64,000 bases of DNA from Paramecium tetraurelia. Its lineage: Eukaryota > Ciliophora > Oligohymenophorea > Peniculida > Parameciidae. The stretch is taken from positions 248,001 to 312,000 of the forward strand of contig NW_001799100.1 of NCBI RefSeq assembly GCF_000165425.1, written 5' to 3'. The notes under the pieces were generated by a model that saw only the letters and a program-made list of their open reading frames with translations, was not told where the DNA came from and made no database searches. Positions 35,210 to 51,397 of this stretch are shown piece after piece (within the stretch, counting starts at the first letter, position 1; every line of letters begins with the position of its first letter). The translations under genes and the position numbers were made by a program.

Positions 35210-37258
35210 TCAAGCCATTTTTTTACTTACAGGACTCAAATTGGATCTTTGTGTATGATAGACTTCGAATTTAGGATTACTTTTTAAGGGACTGTTGATT
35301 CGAGCAGTTTATGAACCTCCTCCTTATTTTAATTTGGTTGATGATTTCAGATCTTCAATATAAATATTAACTATATTATTCTGGTTGATATTGTACACCC
35401 CACCTCCCTTTTTGGTTGAACCTTGCACACAAATATTATTTGTAATCCTTAAAGGATCCTTAGAGTTTTCATGTTTTTAAGTCTATTTTGGAGGTGACCC
35501 CTTGTAATTTCCTATAGCATCTTAAGATTTTGTCCTGTAGTGCATCAATTAGGCATTAAGAATGGGAGCCTACAGATTATTATTTGAAATTAAAGTAGAT
35601 TTCTTTTTTTAATCAGAATTCTTGACTTACAGTCCTCTTAAAGTAGATAGGGCATACTAAGTGAACTTTTGTGGTAATTTTTATCTACATAAATGTGTAT
35701 ATACTAATTAATACATGTTTTTGGATGCTGTTTTCTGTAAAGTCTATTCTCCAGTGTTATAGACACTCTATCTCTAGACTCTATCAGTGGCCAAAGGTTG
35801 TTTACCTAATTAATATTTTTGTAATACTTTTATTATCATCTTCTTATTTTTAAAGTTATGAGGCAACTCTGGTTCTTCTAATAATGGATTATCAATAATA
35901 ATTACAAGAAATTCACTTAATAAGATAACAAATCAGCTGACTACTTTAATGTTGAATTTTATCTACTTGGTAATCTGAATTAACATTCTGTTGCATTAAA
36001 ATTGCCACTCACTTTTCTTTGAGAATTCGATTTCTAACAGTTATTAGCTTTTTATTGTTTCTACATAGTTTACTATTATTGAACAAAGTTGGCAAAACCT
36101 TCAATTTGTGAGTACACTTTTTGCATTAATTACGATTATTATGAACTTCTTAATGGGGATTATTCTTAATTGGATCTTTTGGTCTATTCCCCAGCCTTAA
36201 TGGAATTCTCAGCTTTTAAGGAAGAGACCTCCCCTGAATTGAACTGTAATCGATTCATATTGATTTTATCGTAACTCCCTTAACAGCTGACTTGATGGGT
36301 AGTTTTTGAATCAAGATTCTGTAATAGAGAACTTTTGTTAACCTTTGGTTTAAGATTAGTCATGTAAGTAGATTTTAGATTCTTAGTGATTGTCGAGAGA
36401 TCCTGTGATCTTAAGAGAAAACTATTGCTTTAATCAATAGACAATAATCCTGATATTTATCCAAGACAATCATACTTTTATCCGACTTACTAAATGAACT
36501 CTCTCAATTAGACACTACTAGAGATGTCTACTTTTTTTTGGAGATAAGAGTTAGTGTCCAATTTTAAGTCTTTCAATAGATATTTCAACTATCCTATGGT
36601 TAGATCTTCATCACTATGCTTCTATTTCTTCTTCTCTTTCTTTTTCAATGGTTACTAGATTTAGTGATTGTATTACTACGTCCTCATCTGGAATGTTCAA
36701 TTTTCTCTTAATATTTGCATATTCCAATCTCCTCTTCTTTTCATGGAACTTATTTATGGTCAGATACACATTTTGCATAAACAAACGAGGGATGTCTTTG
36801 TGATATTTGTAATATTCCTGCAATGCCTTGACTTTTTATTATGCCTCTTTTTTAACATAGGATCTAAACTTATTGTATCATCTTTACCTTTTCAAATATT
36901 CCTCCTCTTCGATCATACTTTCTAAATCCCTATAAAATACAACTGCGGGAGTTGACTCCTCTTCTATGATGTCGTTGATGTCCTTTGAATAATAATAGTT
37001 TTAGGATGACGAATATTTAGCAAATAATGCTTTGTTTAAAAGTGGAGCATAGGATTCTTCTTTGCAATTTTTGAACTTTTGACAAAAGACGCAAGGAGTT
37101 TAGTTCTAGTTGTTGGACCTATTCACCATTTAAAATCACATAAATTACGGTGAACATAAAGACGAAAATCGTTTTCTTACTGACATTGGATTGCTAGTAG
37201 ATTGTTTGCTATTCGATCTCGATGTTTTACCACCTGTGAATTACTTTTTCATTGACAT
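35210..37258 (-). CDS. Unknown 638-residue basic protein
   Basis: Five introns (30, 24, 25, 28 and 25 nt, all ending TAG) join exons into a frame with a whole number of codons, from MSMKKQFTGGKTSRSNS to NLSPVSKKMA. Without the third intron the minus strand looks like two genes, because the exon ending KLNIPDED runs to a local TGA at 36611. Features: a short Cys motif near residue 50 (CVFCQKFKNC), a helical region (QEYYKYHKDIPRLFMQNVYL, NKFHEKKRRLEYANIKRK), a Lys/Asp patch, and a long Ser/Gln/Asn/Lys-rich tail that is probably disordered. No family recognised. Its 3' end lies 34 bp from the NDUFS1 stop. Confidence 0.75.
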
Positions 37259-37567
37259 AATCCTTAGCTTTTTTATAAGTTAATAATTTAATTGTATTGT
37301 ATTTATAATAATTTTTAGTATTTTATGTTAAATTCTATAGAAATGCATGGTGAATATTTCTCACCTTGATTTGAGTGCATAATGACATCAATTCCTAAGC
37401 ATTTTGAATAACAACCTAATGTTTATTTAATTTCAAAGACAAATCAGAATATTATTAGGGAATCTTGATGAAAAAATATGAATGGATAGAAAATGAGAAT
37501 ACAAAAATATTATTATTTTAATAATTCCCAGTTTACTATATATATATGTTGTATTATACTATATGTA
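37259..37567. other. Intergenic, nothing recognised
   Basis: About 310 bp between an upstream minus-strand start and the eL13 stop. AT-rich, with a short TATATA tract near 37537. No gene. Confidence 0.5.
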
Positions 37568-38242
37568 TCATTTTTTTGTTTCCTTAGCCTACTTTCTCTT
37601 CTCTTTAACACCAACAAATTTAGCATTATACCATTCTTATCTTAATCTTCTGTACACATTCTTTGCTCTTAATTCTTTAGATATGACTGTGGCCTTCTCT
37701 CTTTTTGGTGTTCTTTAGAATGTGAGGACCTTTGATAGAGCAGGATTCTTACCTCTGGATTGGTGTTTTAAGCAACTGGGTGAGCAACAACTTCATTTGT
37801 AGAATCCTTAACAACTCCATTCTTTGGTTTGCCTGCAACTCTTGGATAAAGGACCAATTTTGAGAGATATGCCTTTAATCTCTTAACATTATTATTCAAC
37901 TCTTCTTAGTTCAAATTTCTTCTTCTGTGATCAACAGAAATTCCAACTGTTCTTGCAAATGCTGCATTGAGTCCTGCCTCCTTTAATTCAATCAAAGAGA
38001 ATCCTCGACCAAGTTTTTACACACTGTTATACTTTATAGTTTAACCTCTCACAACTGGACGAAGAAGCTCAACTGGTCTGGGAGATGCAGCTATTATTAG
38101 GAGATAGACACATACATAAAGCTTATGCTCTTCTTCTCAATTGTCTTCTTCTTTTAGCTGCTGGTTGATTATAAAATGTCTTTACAAATCGGGTCCAATG
38201 TTTTCTCATGTGAGCATTAGGAAGTTGTTAATTGTGCTTCAT
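37568..38242 (-). CDS. RPL13: 60S ribosomal protein eL13
   Basis: A 208-residue large-subunit ribosomal protein. The start [16 protein letters not shown] matches the family (MKHNNxIPNGHFKKxW). Then [69 protein letters not shown], and a C-terminal [19 protein letters not shown]. Two introns (25 nt ending TAG, 23 nt ending AAG) are needed; after removal the length is a whole number of codons and normal for the family. The basic N-terminus fits rRNA binding. Confidence 0.95.
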
Positions 38243-38345
38243 ATAGGTAAATTTTTTAAATAAAAAAAATGTAGATATGTAAAAACCAATATTAAATGAC
38301 TTAAATAATTCATTTATATATATAATTTCATAACTTTTATCTTCA

Positions 38346-38768
38346 TCATAGCTGAGTTAAGTGTCTCATAGACTTTCTATTATTAGTATAAAGAAGCATT
38401 ACCTGACAAAAGTCTTAGACTTTTCTGTAGGAGTTTAGCTTAAATTTGGAGTGGATTCTCTTTGGTTTTATAATTAAGCTAATTCTTCAAAAGTTTATAG
38501 GTCAGTTATAGAGTTTTGGAAAGATAACTTCAACTTTTTCATGTTGTTCTCATCTATCTCTTCCACTAACTGTGGTTTAAATATTAAATAGGGTCGAGAA
38601 GGCTTTGAAGCTTATTCTTTTTTTGCAGCTTAATCCGGAACATAACCAAATTATCCTTACTAGCTAAGCATGAATATTTGAATGTTACATCATAATATCC
38701 TATTAACTCTTTTGTTATACTATTGGTTTCTACTCCCTTGGGGTTGGAACTGTGTAAACTTTTTTCAT
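38346..38768 (-). CDS. Small unknown protein
   Basis: A 123-residue product after two introns (25 and 26 nt, both TAG) whose removal gives a whole number of codons. It reads MKKVYTVPTPREQKPIVQ, GQFGYVPDQAAKKEQAS, RPYLIFKPQLVEEIDE, LSFQNSITDLQTFEELAQ, ending SKTFVRKSMRHLTQL. Polar, Gln-rich, with a short helical middle. No TM or signal segment and no family recognised. It lies about 100 bp downstream (in its own direction) of no other gene and upstream of eL13 on the same strand. Confidence 0.6.
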
Positions 38769-40147
38769 AATCTTCTGAATTAATTCTAAAATCTTAAATT
38801 TATTAATGAAAGTATTTTAATAATTTCAAATGAGTCATTAAACATAACAATAGTAATCACTTACATTCTGGACTTTATAAATTAATATTTTAAATAACAA
38901 CATACCATAAATATATATAAATAAATAAAATATTATTAAGATCATCCTTCTTATTTAAAGGAGACCTGGGCGCAAGTATAAAATATTATACATTATCTAA
39001 AAATAAAGAGACATATTTCATTAATTCTCAAATCCGTACATGAAAACTTAAGCAAAAATATAAAGATATTAACTAAAATCCAGTTCATTAAGATTTCTGA
39101 ATAACATCCAAAACATTTAATTGAACATTTAGGAATATAGTTAACAGCAGATCTTCATTTAAAACAACTTTCTAGATATAAATAGTAATGAATTCTTTAA
39201 ATTCTAACATCTTAAAGTAACATAGTATGATAGCTTTAATCACTTATCAAACATTGTACATTCTTATTTTTTGTTTAGTTAGTAGTAATATTTTTAGTTG
39301 CTTTCATATTAAAATTGTTACAACTTTATTTGATTATTAAGTAAAATTATTTAATCTTATTATTTTTTATTACATATTTTAGTAACTTAAATAATAATTA
39401 TTGTATAATAGAAATATTATATGAAAACAAGAAAATCCTTAATAAATAATTCACTATTCAATTATTAACTGTAAAAAATAAAACAATTGGTTCTATATGA
39501 ATCAAATGGAGAGGAAAATGGAATTAATTTCAAATATATATTCCTATAATTAAAAAAAGGGAATTATTATAAACTGAACTATCATCTTACTCAAATATTA
39601 TGTTATTATATGATGCTAAGATAATTTTCTATCATTAATAATCAATATGTAATAATAATTTCCAAAATTATACCTGCATCTTGATAAATCAATAATATTA
39701 AAGAGTATCATAATCTAGAAGACTATTTTATTAGAGTATATAAAAATATTATAGAAATCTTTGAAGATATGGTTTTGATTTATGAATTTGAGTTAAAGAG
39801 GTCGAAATTGATATACAAGTTGGTTGGTAGTTTAATTGAAGCGAAATATAATTACAAAAAGTATTTAATTTATGATAATTATTATATCATATTGAAATCG
39901 TCATACTATTTTATAAAATTGAAGAATCACAACGCTTCCATTATTAATCATAAAAATAATTTGATTAATTTACTCTTTATTCGGTATAATAGATTTATTA
40001 ATGTTTTGGGGCCTTCCTTTACATTCTTAAATTTCTATCTATTTTTATAAATTAAAAATTTAACACTCAACTATTTCAAAATATCTTTAAAATCCATTTA
40101 ACCAACTACTACTGATATTATTTATATATACATTTTATTTCAAAAAT
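38769..40147. other. Intergenic, nothing convincing
   Basis: About 1.4 kb of very AT-rich DNA between divergent genes. A 93-codon plus-strand frame at 39769 is made almost only of Lys, Asn, Ile, Tyr, Phe and Leu codons and runs on past TAA; I regard it as chance. No RNA gene or repeat recognised. Confidence 0.5.
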
Positions 40148-43100
40148 ATGAAACCAAATCAATTAGAAAATTTGGGAACTGATTAAGAAAATTGTATTAA
40201 TTATAACTCAACCAATATCTTAGGCAATCATACTTTGCATGGTTAATCAGGTAGATTATTACTTGGCAGTGGTTAGAAATCAAATTATCAAATGGTTACC
40301 AAGATTAAACAAAATTTAAAAAGCAACTAGGAATCCTAGAAACCAATCAGAGCTTCAGATTTATTAACAGACAAGTCGTATTGATAATTGAATACTCTAG
40401 GCAGTCTATAGGGAACTTTGGAAAACATTCTCAAGTGTAATTGTCACATTATGGTCCTTATTACGCAGGAAAACCACCTAAGAATAAAAAAAACTTTGAT
40501 GAAAGTCCTTTTCTCATGGATTCCCAATTAGAAGAAGACACAGAAGGATTCAGCAATAAAGCTTGGAAGAAATATCCTTTAGAAATTTTAATGATAATCC
40601 TAAGGTTTATTAGTTTCATCACAAAATCAAACTTTGCCACTAGTTTTAGATTGGTCAATAGAAATGTTTTTGAAATTGTAGGGGATAAGGCAGCTTACTT
40701 CCGATATTACTTGTTTAATGATTATCTCAAATATGAAGTATTGATTTATTTTAATTAAGAAACCTAGCCCTTATGAAAAAATGAAATATTAATTGAACCA
40801 GCAAGTTTTTGTGCCTTTAAGAAAAATGAAGGTTTATAATTTCTTAAGCAAAAATAAATTAATATTGAGACCAGAATCTTTTACCTCGATTGCTTGGAAT
40901 ATTTACATATTAACAATCCTCAACATGAATGTCTTGTATGTGAGTGCAAGAGTTTCTTTTAAGTTCGACACAAGCAATTCATTCGATGATAGTTTTTAGT
41001 AATTCAGATAGATACTATTTGATGTCTTACCCTCTTACTCATTTATTCTGGAAATACTATTCAAGTTCAATACTTGTTATTATTATAAGGGAACAGTGAT
41101 AGAAAACAGATATTAGATAGCCAAGAATTATCTGCGCACATGTAAAAATATAATTAGATTATTTTATAGCATTTTTTTTTGATGTTTTCGTCATAATCCC
41201 ATTCTTTTTAAGTTTAAGATTTTAAGTGGATTACTTGGACTTAGTGTTGATTCTGAAGGTATTTCAGATCAAAAAGTTTAGTGGTCATTTATTTGATAGA
41301 CTAGAATTAACAACAAATCAAATTGCCATATTTGACCTCGTAAAATTAGGATATACAATTCTCGCTGTTGCTCATTTTTGTGCTTGTCTTTGGTTTTTGG
41401 TAGGTTCGACAGGAAATGATTAAATTTCTTGGGTTCTTAAAAACAATCTCGTTGATGAACCTTGGCATACTCAATATCTAACATCCTTTTATTTCAGTAT
41501 TGTTACGATGACAACAATAGGATATGGAGATATCACTCCTTTAAATTTAAGGGAGAGGATTTTTACAATCTGTATGACTGTAGCTGCTGTTGGTATATTT
41601 GGATACTCTATTGGTAATATCAATAGTATCTATGCTGAATGGAGTAGAAAGAGTTATGAATTTAGATAGAATATGAATGCTTTAAAAAAGTATATGAGAT
41701 TAAAAGGATTGGATAAGCATTTGGCAGAAAAGATTAGAAAATATTTTGAGTATGTTTGGTGTGATGCAGAGGAAGAAAATGATAGAGAAGCTTTTAAATT
41801 TGCTGAACAAATCCCTACTTAATTATTGGAGGAAATGAAAATAGACATCAATATGAAAGTCGTTAAAAGAATCAGCTTTTTGACTCAAAACTTTAGTGAA
41901 TAATTCTTAATCTAATTATCGAAAAACCTTATAGAGGAAAAATATGCCCCAGAATAAATCATTTACAAAGTAATTACTTATCTAAAACTATTAGTAAAAT
42001 GAGGAAAGTGATTTTCTTTACATTTTATAGAAGGGAGAGTTATAATTTTATATAAATTTAAGAAACAAATAAGAATAGCAAAAGGTCTTAGAATCAATTT
42101 CAGGAGAGTCTTTGCCATTTGGAGTTCTAGAGTTCTTTTAAAAATAGAACTATCAAGTCTCATGCAAATCAACTTAATTCACTTATGTACTTAAAATACA
42201 CAGAAGTCAATTCATTGAGCTTTTATTATAAAATTCAAAAGATTATGTAAGAATTTATCATATGCTTTCAGTCTACATTTTGTCAAATGAAAGATCAAGT
42301 CATATTCCTTAATAAATAAGATATCGTTGATGTCACCTGTCGAGCATGCAACAAAACTACTCATGTAATTAAAGAGTGCCCAATGGTTTGTGGATACCCA
42401 AACAGAGCAAAAGTCTTATTAAATTACCGTAGAAATGTACCTTCAGATAGAAAGAGCTATAAAAGAACCTTGAATAGAAGGATTGATACACTTATGGAAT
42501 CACATGATGTAAAGAATAGCATATTACTATTTATATGCAAGAACAAATTAATAGATGATCTCTAGTAATCCAATGGTATATCATTATATTAAAAATAGAA
42601 AATAAAAACGAAAATGAATCTGACATTGAAAGTAATGAATCCTTAAAGATTGGATATAATCTGACAATATCCTAGTAAATTGACTCAAAAAGGCCACTTT
42701 CATTTTAAGGCTGCAATGATGCCCTCTAGGATGATGAATTAGTAATTATTGTCTTAATATTTTAGTAATCAAAAATTAAAGAAATAGTTAAATATTTAAA
42801 AAAAAAATAGCCTACCTACTCTCGCTAAGAAAGCAAAACGTTTATAAAATAGGAGGAAAAAACTCAAAACTTTAATTTCTTAATGACAGGTTCTGATAAA
42901 TCTAATTAATTGCTTCCCTAATAATTATCAAGTGGATCTGAGTAAGCCTATCAAGATTCAAATAAAAGAGGGTCAAGAGCGTTAATGCCAAAATATAAAA
43001 ATTTGATTGACGTTATTATTCAAGGAACAATGATTGCATCACCTAACAAAATTCTAATATCTGAATAGGCTGAACAAGAGGAAGAGCCAGGTAAAATTAG

Positions 43101-43221
43101 AGGGCAATACATTGAAATATTTGAGGGATTTGAGCAATATAAGAACTTTGACAATTATTTAAAGCATAATAATCTTGGGTTAATTATAAAGTTGAGAGAA
43201 CGCAAGAAATACAAGAGATGA
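40148..43221 (+). CDS. Cyclic-nucleotide-gated/EAG-type K+ channel subunit
   Basis: A large (~965 residues) six-TM K+ channel of the CNG/HCN/EAG class. The N-terminal ~200 residues are polar. The TM part includes SIAWNIYILTILNMNVLYVS (S1), SYSFILEILFKFNTC (S2), FDVFVIIPFFLSL (S3), a weakly charged S4 region, and the pore TMTTIGYGDI at 41506-41535, then S6 and a C-linker (RLKGLDKHLAEKIRKYFEY). A cyclic-nucleotide-binding domain follows (LYILQKGEL, SGESLPFGVLEF), and after it a CxxC/CP motif (CRACNKTTHVIKECP). At least seven short introns are inferred from frame changes, including 28 nt before S3 and 25 nt ending CAG inside the binding domain. The tail is long and Gln/Ser-rich. Confidence 0.93.
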
Positions 43222-43274
43222 TTTATCAATATAGATATTATAAATATTTAATTTTTTTGATTGCATACTTTTAT

Positions 43275-43763
43275 TCATTCTATTTTGGGTTTTTCTTAAG
43301 TTTTTTCTTTCTCAGTTGAGATAGCTTAGACCTTTGGGCTTATCAAGCCATCACATATTGCCCCACTTATTGCAAGGAATAAAATAGCCCCTAAGATGAC
43401 TTAATTACCACCAAATCTTTCAGATTTATATAATATATGGTTATAATTAATTGCAGCATAGAAAAATAAGACAGGAATTTGAAGAATATATAGAATTGCA
43501 ATTCTAATTGTTAATAACAAATACCGATTTATTGTTATAAATGAACATGCAATAAAAACATATCCAAGCACATTCCTCATTTAAAGATACAAATCAACGT
43601 TACCAAGGATTGAATTTTCTAATCTAGCTGTTTCTCTTGCCATTCTTTCAAATTTTTCCTATCAGTAGATAGCATTTAATACTTATCCCCAAGGATCCAA
43701 TAATAGGCTCATTCCTATAATTCCTAATCCAAATCCAAAAAACAAAGATGAAAGTCTTTACAT
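43275..43763 (-). CDS. Small membrane protein with 3-4 TM helices, unknown
   Basis: A 154-residue product with one 24-nt intron ending TAG. It begins MQRLSSLFFGFGLGIIGMSLLL (first helix), then a charged linker (QEKFERMARETARLENSIL), then VLGYVFIACSFITI, LTIRIAILYILQIPVLFFYAA and VILGAILFLAISGAICDGLI, and ends in a charged tail (QAISTEKEKTQEKPKIE). The layout resembles small mitochondrial or ER membrane proteins, but no family is recognised. Its stop lies 53 bp from the stop of the channel gene (convergent). Confidence 0.65.
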
Positions 43764-43975
43764 AATACAAATAATTATAATTAATATTTTAATTGTGTTT
43801 GATTCAATTTTAAGCTTAATTAAAAGCAGGCAGGATTATTAAATTATTGTTTTGTAAAGGATTTAAATCAAAGAACATTGATATTACTAATATATACATT
43901 TTTTGTTAATAAAAGTTACATATGTCGATAAAAGTTTTCATAAGGATTAATTATATATACAATTCTTATTTAAAC

Positions 43976-45438
<1,463 letters not shown>

Positions 45439-45456
45439 ATAAATTATTCTTAATTA

Positions 45457-48624
<3,168 letters not shown>

Positions 48625-48802
48625 TTAATATATATATATTCATTCAATATCATAAATTTAATTTAATTAATATTATTAAACGATGATAATCATCCAGAGT
48701 TTTCATTGAATTTTCTTCATTTATTCTTATTAAAGCACATATTAAATGATATTGTATTTGCCCTTTTGATTTATAAATTATTTTTCAATTATTTCTTAAA
48801 TT

Positions 48803-49774
48803 ATGATATTGCCTGATAAACTTATTTAGAAAGCGAAATCAGAATTAAAGAATTGGAATTAAACGTCTTTAAGTGTCTTAGAAATGAGTCATAGATCAGC
48901 AGAATACCTATCAATCCATAACAAATTGCTGAGTGATTTAAGAATGCTATTTAATATTCCTAAGAATTACTAAGTAATGCTGATGCAAGGTGGAGCCACT
49001 TTGTAGTATTCAGCCATACCAATGAACTTATTAAATAAGAATCAAACCGCCGGATATATAATCACTGGAAAGTATAGTTAATAAGCTTACGAAGAGGCAA
49101 AAAAATTTTGTGATCCTAAAATTATTGCACTAGGAGAAGTTCCTCATTAAGATATCGCTTATGTATTTTATGTTGATAATGAAATGGCTGAAGGAATATA
49201 AATTAATTAGCTTCCTCATTGTGATGATAAGATAGTTGTCTGTGATATGACATCAAGTTTTGGATCTAAAATTATAAATGTTGATAAATTTGGATGCATT
49301 TTTGCCTCTTTATAATATAATTTGGGCATTCCTGGATTATGTATTGTCATCATTAAAGATGAATTGATTGGATAAAGTGACAGGACTATTCCTTCCATGG
49401 CTGACTATCAAATAATGAAAAAGAATAATAGCATATATAATACTATCCCATGCTATAATGTTTATATATCAGGATTACTAACTGAATAATTGTTGGAAAT
49501 TGGATTAAAGTAAGTTGAATAAGAATAACTAAATAAATCAAGGTTTATCTATGACTTTATCGATAAAAACTAGGACCGATTCTCTTGTCACTGCAGCATT
49601 ACCAATTTAAGAAGCAATAATTCTATTGTGTTTTATTCAAAAACTGATCTCCATACCACTAAATTATTAAATTCCGACATTACATTTGTTGAGGGAAATA
49701 AAATAACTATCCAAATTACCATCCATACTACAATATAGCAATTAGAATAAATTTGTTCATAATTGATATTATGA
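48803..49774 (+). CDS. Phosphoserine aminotransferase-like protein lacking the catalytic lysine
   Basis: An intronless 323-residue frame that follows PSAT (SerC) along its length: SLSVLEMSHRSAEYLSIH, LMQGGATLQYSAIPMNLL (cofactor-binding GGAT), TGKYSQQAYEEAKKF, VVCDMTSSFGSKIINVDKFG, and FASLQYNLGIPGLCIVII. PSAT makes phosphoserine from phosphohydroxypyruvate using PLP bound to a Lys in the motif GAQKNxG. Here that position is Tyr (residue 172, codon 49316-49318, in LQYNLG). The N-terminal NFSAGP strand is also missing from the annotated start. So the fold is likely kept but normal PLP chemistry is not expected. It could be a regulatory or vestigial copy. Confidence 0.88.
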
Positions 49775-49869
49775 TAAAATATTATGTATAATTAATTTAA
49801 AATCAATTCAAGAGTTGTTTTCTAATGGTTTTTAAATGTTTATATTAAATTTATTATATTCAGTAAACA

Positions 49870-50649
49870 ATGGACATTCCAAAAAGAACAGAACATAGAC
49901 CTCCCAGGCCTCCTGTACCTAAGTTCAGACATATTGGAGCAGGAACTGATTCACCTGATTTCCTCCCTCCCCCAAAAACTGAAGAATCCTCTTTTATTGC
50001 ATTATCCTTTGATAATACGTCTGAAACCTCAATAGAAGATTTTAATGAATCATATTTTACTAGAAAAAGAATATCTGCTATTGTAGAAGAAATAACCAAT
50101 TAAATTGCTTTATTGGGATTAAGTGAAGATCTTTTAAAAATAGGACTATCTTTATTAAAATCTGAATTGCTTGAGGGTTTGAAATCGAAAAAGTATAAAG
50201 CTATTGCTGTTGCAATCATCATAGCATCTTTGAAATAGATTAATGCTCCAATAACATAAAAAGAAATACTATCTAAGACATCTGTCTCTGAGAAATAAAT
50301 AAAGAAAATTCTTTTATAGATTCATAATCCATATAATTTATAGGCTATTGTTTATTCATTCATTAAATAGATTTCAAGTTAAATTGGACTTAACGATAAA
50401 TTCATTACCTTTTGCCTTTAAATGTTTAATGAAATAAATCTAAGAAGTCTCATTTAAGGTGAACATGAAAATGTAATAGCTGGAGCCATTATCAAATATT
50501 GTGGTGATATTATATTTGCAGACAGAGGAGGGATCATAGCACAAGTGATAGCAGACAATGCCAAATGCAGTCTTGGACCATTAAAGAACTTTCTTAAAAA
50601 AATTGAATAAAACTTACCTTTAACTTATTCAGTTTAGTAAATAGGATGA
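49870..50649 (+). CDS. TFIIB-like protein without zinc ribbon
   Basis: An intronless 259-residue frame. The first ~75 residues are Pro/Ser/Thr-rich (PKRTEHRPPRPPVPKF, FLPPPKTEES). The rest resembles the paired cyclin-like repeats of TFIIB/BRF: SELLEGLKSKKYKAIAVA, IIIASLKQINAPITQKEIL, KTSVSEKQIKKI, then a second repeat (EHENVIAGAIIKYCGDI). In TFIIB these contact TBP and promoter DNA. The N-terminal zinc ribbon that recruits polymerase is absent. The match rests on the pattern of the first repeat and is moderate; a distant cyclin is the alternative. Confidence 0.6.
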
Positions 50650-50802
50650 TTATATCAATATACTTAAATTATTTAAATATTTTGAATCTATATCATTTCT
50701 TTTTCACTTTTAGTTCTTAGGTTTAATTTTATATCAAAAAAACATTTATAAAATAACTAATAATTAATTCTTGTTTTCAATATGTTATTTAAACTTATAA
50801 TT

Positions 50803-51316
50803 TCAATATTCATATGTTTTATTTCCAATATAGAAATCTTTTAAGAACTCACTCTTTCCTTTGAGTTTTTGATTTTCTAAGTATGAATATCCAGCATCAG
50901 ATCTATTTTGATTAGCAAAGTATTAGAATAAATGATCTCTATTTAACATATGCCATTCAGCTTGGTAGAGTAGTTCATATCCTCTATAAACCTATGAATA
51001 TCAAAAGGGAATTCTAACCCATCTATCAACTGCATCTGGATCTCTTAAGTATGCTCTTTTTCTGATGACATTTGCAACATTGAGCATTGCTTATTATGAA
51101 TTGCAAGTGACTTCCATATCATGAATTCTCAACAAAAATGGAATAAGACGACAAACTTTTCTATAAAATCTTAAGACTTTGAAATGGGCTTATATAATAT
51201 TTTTTGATGGTCTTCCAGTCGTAAGCCCTTCAAAGATTTCTGTTCCTCTCATGGTAATATTATTTCCACCATATTACTAGCTTAAATTGAAGCATTTACT
51301 TTTCCTCTAGATCCAT
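50803..51316 (-). CDS. LYR-motif complex I subunit, NDUFA6-like
   Basis: A 155-residue product. The LYR-type motif appears as FKVLRFYRKVCRLIPFLL, followed by the helix with a conserved VIRKRAYLRDPDAVDRW, as in complex I subunit NDUFA6 (B14), which sits on the matrix arm and binds acyl carrier protein. A C-terminal extension (YSYLENQKLKGKSEFLKD) follows. Two introns are needed: a very short one (19 nt, ending AAG) near the start and a 27-nt GTT..TAG one after DRW. With both removed the length is a whole number of codons. Other LYR proteins cannot be excluded. Confidence 0.75.
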
Positions 51317-51397
51317 GGGTTCCTATTTCAGGAAATAGATTTAGATTGCTTGTAAAGTTTTAATTTTAATTCATTAATATTTATAATCCAATAAATA

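Noticed and set aside
36611-37258. A separate gene ending at the TGA at 36611
   Set aside because: A 25-nt GTA..TAG intron before that TGA joins the frame to the downstream exons, and the combined length is a whole number of codons.
39769-40050. A 93-codon plus-strand open frame
   Set aside because: Its composition is almost only Lys, Asn, Ile, Tyr, Phe and Leu, it does not stop at TAA in this code, and long frames are expected by chance when TGA is the only stop in AT-rich DNA.
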